A stretch of DNA of 64,000 bases, taken from the NCBI GenBank assembly GCA_009746045.1, contig RPFO01000003.1, forward strand, positions 418,501 through 482,500. The letters are read 5' to 3'. Under the pieces are notes generated by a model. It was not told the DNA's origin. It did no database searches and saw only the letters and a list, made by a program, of their open reading frames with translations. This document shows, one piece after another, positions 61,703 through 64,000 of the stretch (position 1 is the first letter of the stretch; every line of letters begins with the position of its first letter). The translations under genes were made by a program, and so were the position numbers. This DNA comes from Mesostigma viride. Taxonomy: Eukaryota; Streptophyta; Mesostigmatophyceae; Mesostigmatales; Mesostigmataceae.

Positions 61703-62260
61703 ATGGCGAGCAGGAATGCAGGGGAATGCGAGAAAGCGCTTGCTATGGTCGGTAAAACGATCGACGATATTCGTGATAAGCTGACTTCCATGGACAACAA
61801 ACTTTCTCGTCTGTCTGAGCAATTAGAAAGTGTCAACGCCCCATCTGGAGCCGAGGGTGATTACGCACCGACCTGCGAGGTGCTTAAGGTCCATGATGCG
61901 GCCTACGGCGCTGTTGACAGGAAGACTCCGAAGGTCCTCGTTGAATGGGTGTACGAGAAAGGCGCCAGCAGGCCAAGGAAGCTCGAAGACCGGTGCGAGT
62001 GGAAGCGCCTCGATGAATGCGCTGACTGTGTTGACAAGGTCGACGATTTCATGAAAACTTTCAAAACCTCAAAGCACCAGCCAGGGATCAATGCTTTTAC
62101 TCTTTTCAACGCGTGGATGGAGTTCAAGATGTCCGTCCTGCCCGCAAACAACAATAAGCGAAAGAACGAGGACATTACCAAGGACGCCGATCACGAGGGC
62201 GAGAGCTTTCAAAAGTTTCGTGGGTCTCAGTACTCCGGAGTTGAGCATGATGCAAGCTGA
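61703..62260 (+). CDS. Unrecognised intronless protein outside the PLV array
   Basis: ATG 61703 (MASRNAGECEKALAMVGKTI), 185 residues to TGA 62260. N-terminal coiled coil (IDDIRDKLTSMDNKLSRLSE), then a compact domain (APTCEVLKVHDAAYGAVDRK, then VLVEWVYEKG and CEWKRLDECADCVDKVDDFM), then a basic patch (NNNKRKNED) that may be a nuclear signal. No family recognised. It lies 680 bases beyond the right array, so it is either host, part of a larger ancestral insertion, or virus-derived cargo. Confidence 0.5.
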   Translation: MASRNAGECEKALAMVGKTIDDIRDKLTSMDNKLSRLSEQLESVNAPSGAEGDYAPTCEVLKVHDAAYGAVDRKTPKVLVEWVYEKGASRPRKLEDRCEWKRLDECADCVDKVDDFMKTFKTSKHQPGINAFTLFNAWMEFKMSVLPANNNKRKNEDITKDADHEGESFQKFRGSQYSGVEHDAS

Positions 62261-62384
62261 GCACGGTTGTCAAGCGTTGCATGCTTGGAGCTGATACGAA
62301 GTTGCTTAACTGTATTTCGACCCTGTGAGCGATTTCGATATCGATCAAGAAATCCTATCTGTGTATGGCTGGTCAATTGAATTG

Positions 62385-64000
62385 AATTGAATTGTAACAT
62401 AACTCCGTTGGGAGTATATGTAGCACATAGCCCTTGAGAGGGGGCATATGGCCTATCATACATCCTAAGCTACTTCCTGCAAGGGTGGGGATGTAAAGGA
62501 CCCCTGCTCTAGGTGGTCATGGCTGGTCAATCCACCTATGAAAATGTGCCAATGTACAGGCGTCTCAAAATACCACACTTCCTACAAAGATTGTCACGTG
62601 CCCTATAGCAGTGTAGAGGTGGTGACGTATGCAAGCATCATGGATGTAACATAAAACATTTTCACAGCCGTGATTGTGTGGTGATGACTGAATCTAATTA
62701 ATTAATTAATTAATAGTGATCACTGTGCGGGGTAACCTTGACGGGGTAACACGACCTTTGCACTTTGACACTAAAGAAGGCTGTTAGCCGTCATAACTGG
62801 AATTGGTCACGCCGCGCCCAATCCTGGAATCTCAGCCGTAGGATCGGCGCGAAAATCCCAGTAAAAGATGGGAGGCATGTAGGAGTATAAATTGGAAGTG
62901 CGGTCTCGCACGAGCGTTGGAGATTTTCCGATCTCACTACAGAAGTGGCGCCGATTTTCAGCATTAAGCGGGCCCCTTCATTGTGGGCCAACTTTTGCAA
63001 AGAACACAAATCGTAAGTCAAAACCAGTTTTGCGTTCTAAAGGCTTTTTGCCTTCAGACTTAGGTTTTTGCATTAGTTAGGTAAGTCTGCAAAAAATAAG
63101 TCTGCAAGTCCGAGAAAAGGTGAATACAACAAAACAATAGTCGGCGACATTTATTGGTCTCGCTAGGTTAGCCCTGCAACAATCCATGTACGTTTATAAC
63201 TTACATATGCCACACATTTCTACCTGCCAGCCGGCAATATCGTGGTTCTCTGAACATAGTTTCTTTATTCTGATGTGGCACACCGCAAAGGTGAAAACTA
63301 TTTGCCTTCAGTGCTGGTCCGCGGAAAACGCGATCTGCAAATGAATCCAGGCCGGAATCGAACTGGGGACCTCTCGCACCAAGTTTGCTGACTATAGGAC
63401 GGACGTCTCTTCTAGTTTCTTTATAGTGAGATGGAAGGGAAGCCGCTATAGCTAGGTTATAGGGTTCACGTGACATACCTTTTGAGGCCGGTGCGGCCTG
63501 ATCCGGATCAGTTGTGGCCAAAGCTTTGGCCAGTTTTTCTTGGCCAGGTGGCAGGAGCTACGTTGAGATATAAACCTGCCACTGTCTAGGTTTCTTTGTT
63601 AATGGCGTAGTGATTAAGTAGATATCTAGATTCTTTCTCTCACGCAATATGTGACCTATTAGCCCCGGCAGCCTTACGTAAGCTGCCGGCAATTAGGACG
63701 CCACAATGAGTCATTAATTTGTTCAGACGCAACATTTGCATGGCGAAAAAATGCCGTCCAAGCCAAGGCCGCATGACACGCAAAAAAAGGACAAAACCAA
63801 ACCCACCTAGCTAAGGTCGGCCTCTTTTCTTTTCACAAGCCTCTGGCCGGAGTGTGGCACATCTTAGGCACACATGTACATGACTAAAAATGCTATAAGG
63901 CAGCAGCTGGTATAGTGCCTGTAGTACAGGCGTCAGGCGTGCATGTACAAGGCCACGGTCTAACTATTCTACACAACAACTGCTGTATTCCCCTAACCTG
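62385..64000 (-). repeat. Inverted copy of the LINE 3' tail, interrupted
   Basis: In reverse complement, the window end matches 27980-28130 (taggggaatacagcag, gtagaatag, catgtacatgtgtgcct) and 62385-62720 matches 28240-28440, including the terminal ttaattaatta run at 62697-62713. Sequence between 62720 and about 63840 (with the SINE) is an insertion or divergent stretch. The PLV therefore sits between two convergent LINE tails. Confidence 0.7.
63257..63411 (-). mobile_element. tRNA-derived SINE-like sequence, copy 2
   Basis: Shares with 21110-21300 the blocks caccgcaaaggtgaaaac, cgcgatctgcaaatgaatcc, ggaatcgaactggggacctc and ctataggacggacgtctc. On the minus strand the B-box AGTTCGATTCC is retained. 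The A-box side is cut shorter than in copy 1. Confidence 0.6.

Overview
The window looks like nuclear DNA of a microbial eukaryote, most likely a green alga. It holds an intron-containing host gene with GT/AG junctions, long simple-repeat arrays, several families of transposable elements, and one large endogenous virus of the polinton-like virus (PLV) type. The host assignment is an inference from gene style and mobile-element content; no rRNA or other marker gene is present.

Region 1 (1-19.8 kb) is host DNA. A six-exon gene (7921-19761, 652 codons plus stop) encodes a secreted, cysteine-rich protein with a pre-peptidase C-terminal-like fold, a lysyl-oxidase-like domain and a hydrophobic, GPI-like C-terminus. 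A second copy of its last exon lies at 791-1115, so the locus is a tandem duplication. The residues that make lysyl oxidase an enzyme appear to be replaced. The introns hold a 44-46 bp minisatellite, a patchwork of tetranucleotide arrays and a foldback element. A decayed LINE (2.5-5.1 kb) carries a 400-bp MITE.

Region 2 (19.8-28.6 kb) is repeat-rich. It has a 1.86-kb tandem duplication (one copy carries a tRNA-like SINE, the other a 1344-bp piggyBac-like element), a decayed LINE on the minus strand, and a LINE ORF1-like fragment with its 3' tail.

Region 3 (28.6-61.0 kb) is an integrated PLV. It is bounded by inverted arrays of about 98-bp units, three on the left and four on the right, each containing a roughly 55-bp near-palindrome. 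Genes diverge from a 27-bp AT-rich spacer at 40.9 kb. The left arm (minus strand) holds the A32-type packaging ATPase, a tyrosine recombinase and an AEP primase-SF2 helicase. The right arm (plus strand) holds fibre/adhesin-like proteins, a zinc-finger protein, the penton-like minor capsid protein, the major capsid protein and small virion-type proteins. The element is decayed: primase-helicase, recombinase, MCP and other genes carry frameshifts, and the penton gene has an in-frame stop. Five insertions interrupt it: a truncated Copia-type retroelement in the primase-helicase, a foldback element at the end of one fibre gene, a tandem 0.5 + 1.4 kb element in a second fibre gene, a piggyBac-like element in the lectin/adhesin gene, and a small foldback element near the right end. 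The piggyBac-like element is itself interrupted by a young Copia element with 98%-similar LTRs, giving a three-level nest (host > PLV > DNA transposon > LTR retrotransposon).

Region 4 (61.0-64.0 kb) has one unrecognised intronless coding region, a second SINE copy, and an inverted copy of the LINE 3' tail seen at 28 kb.
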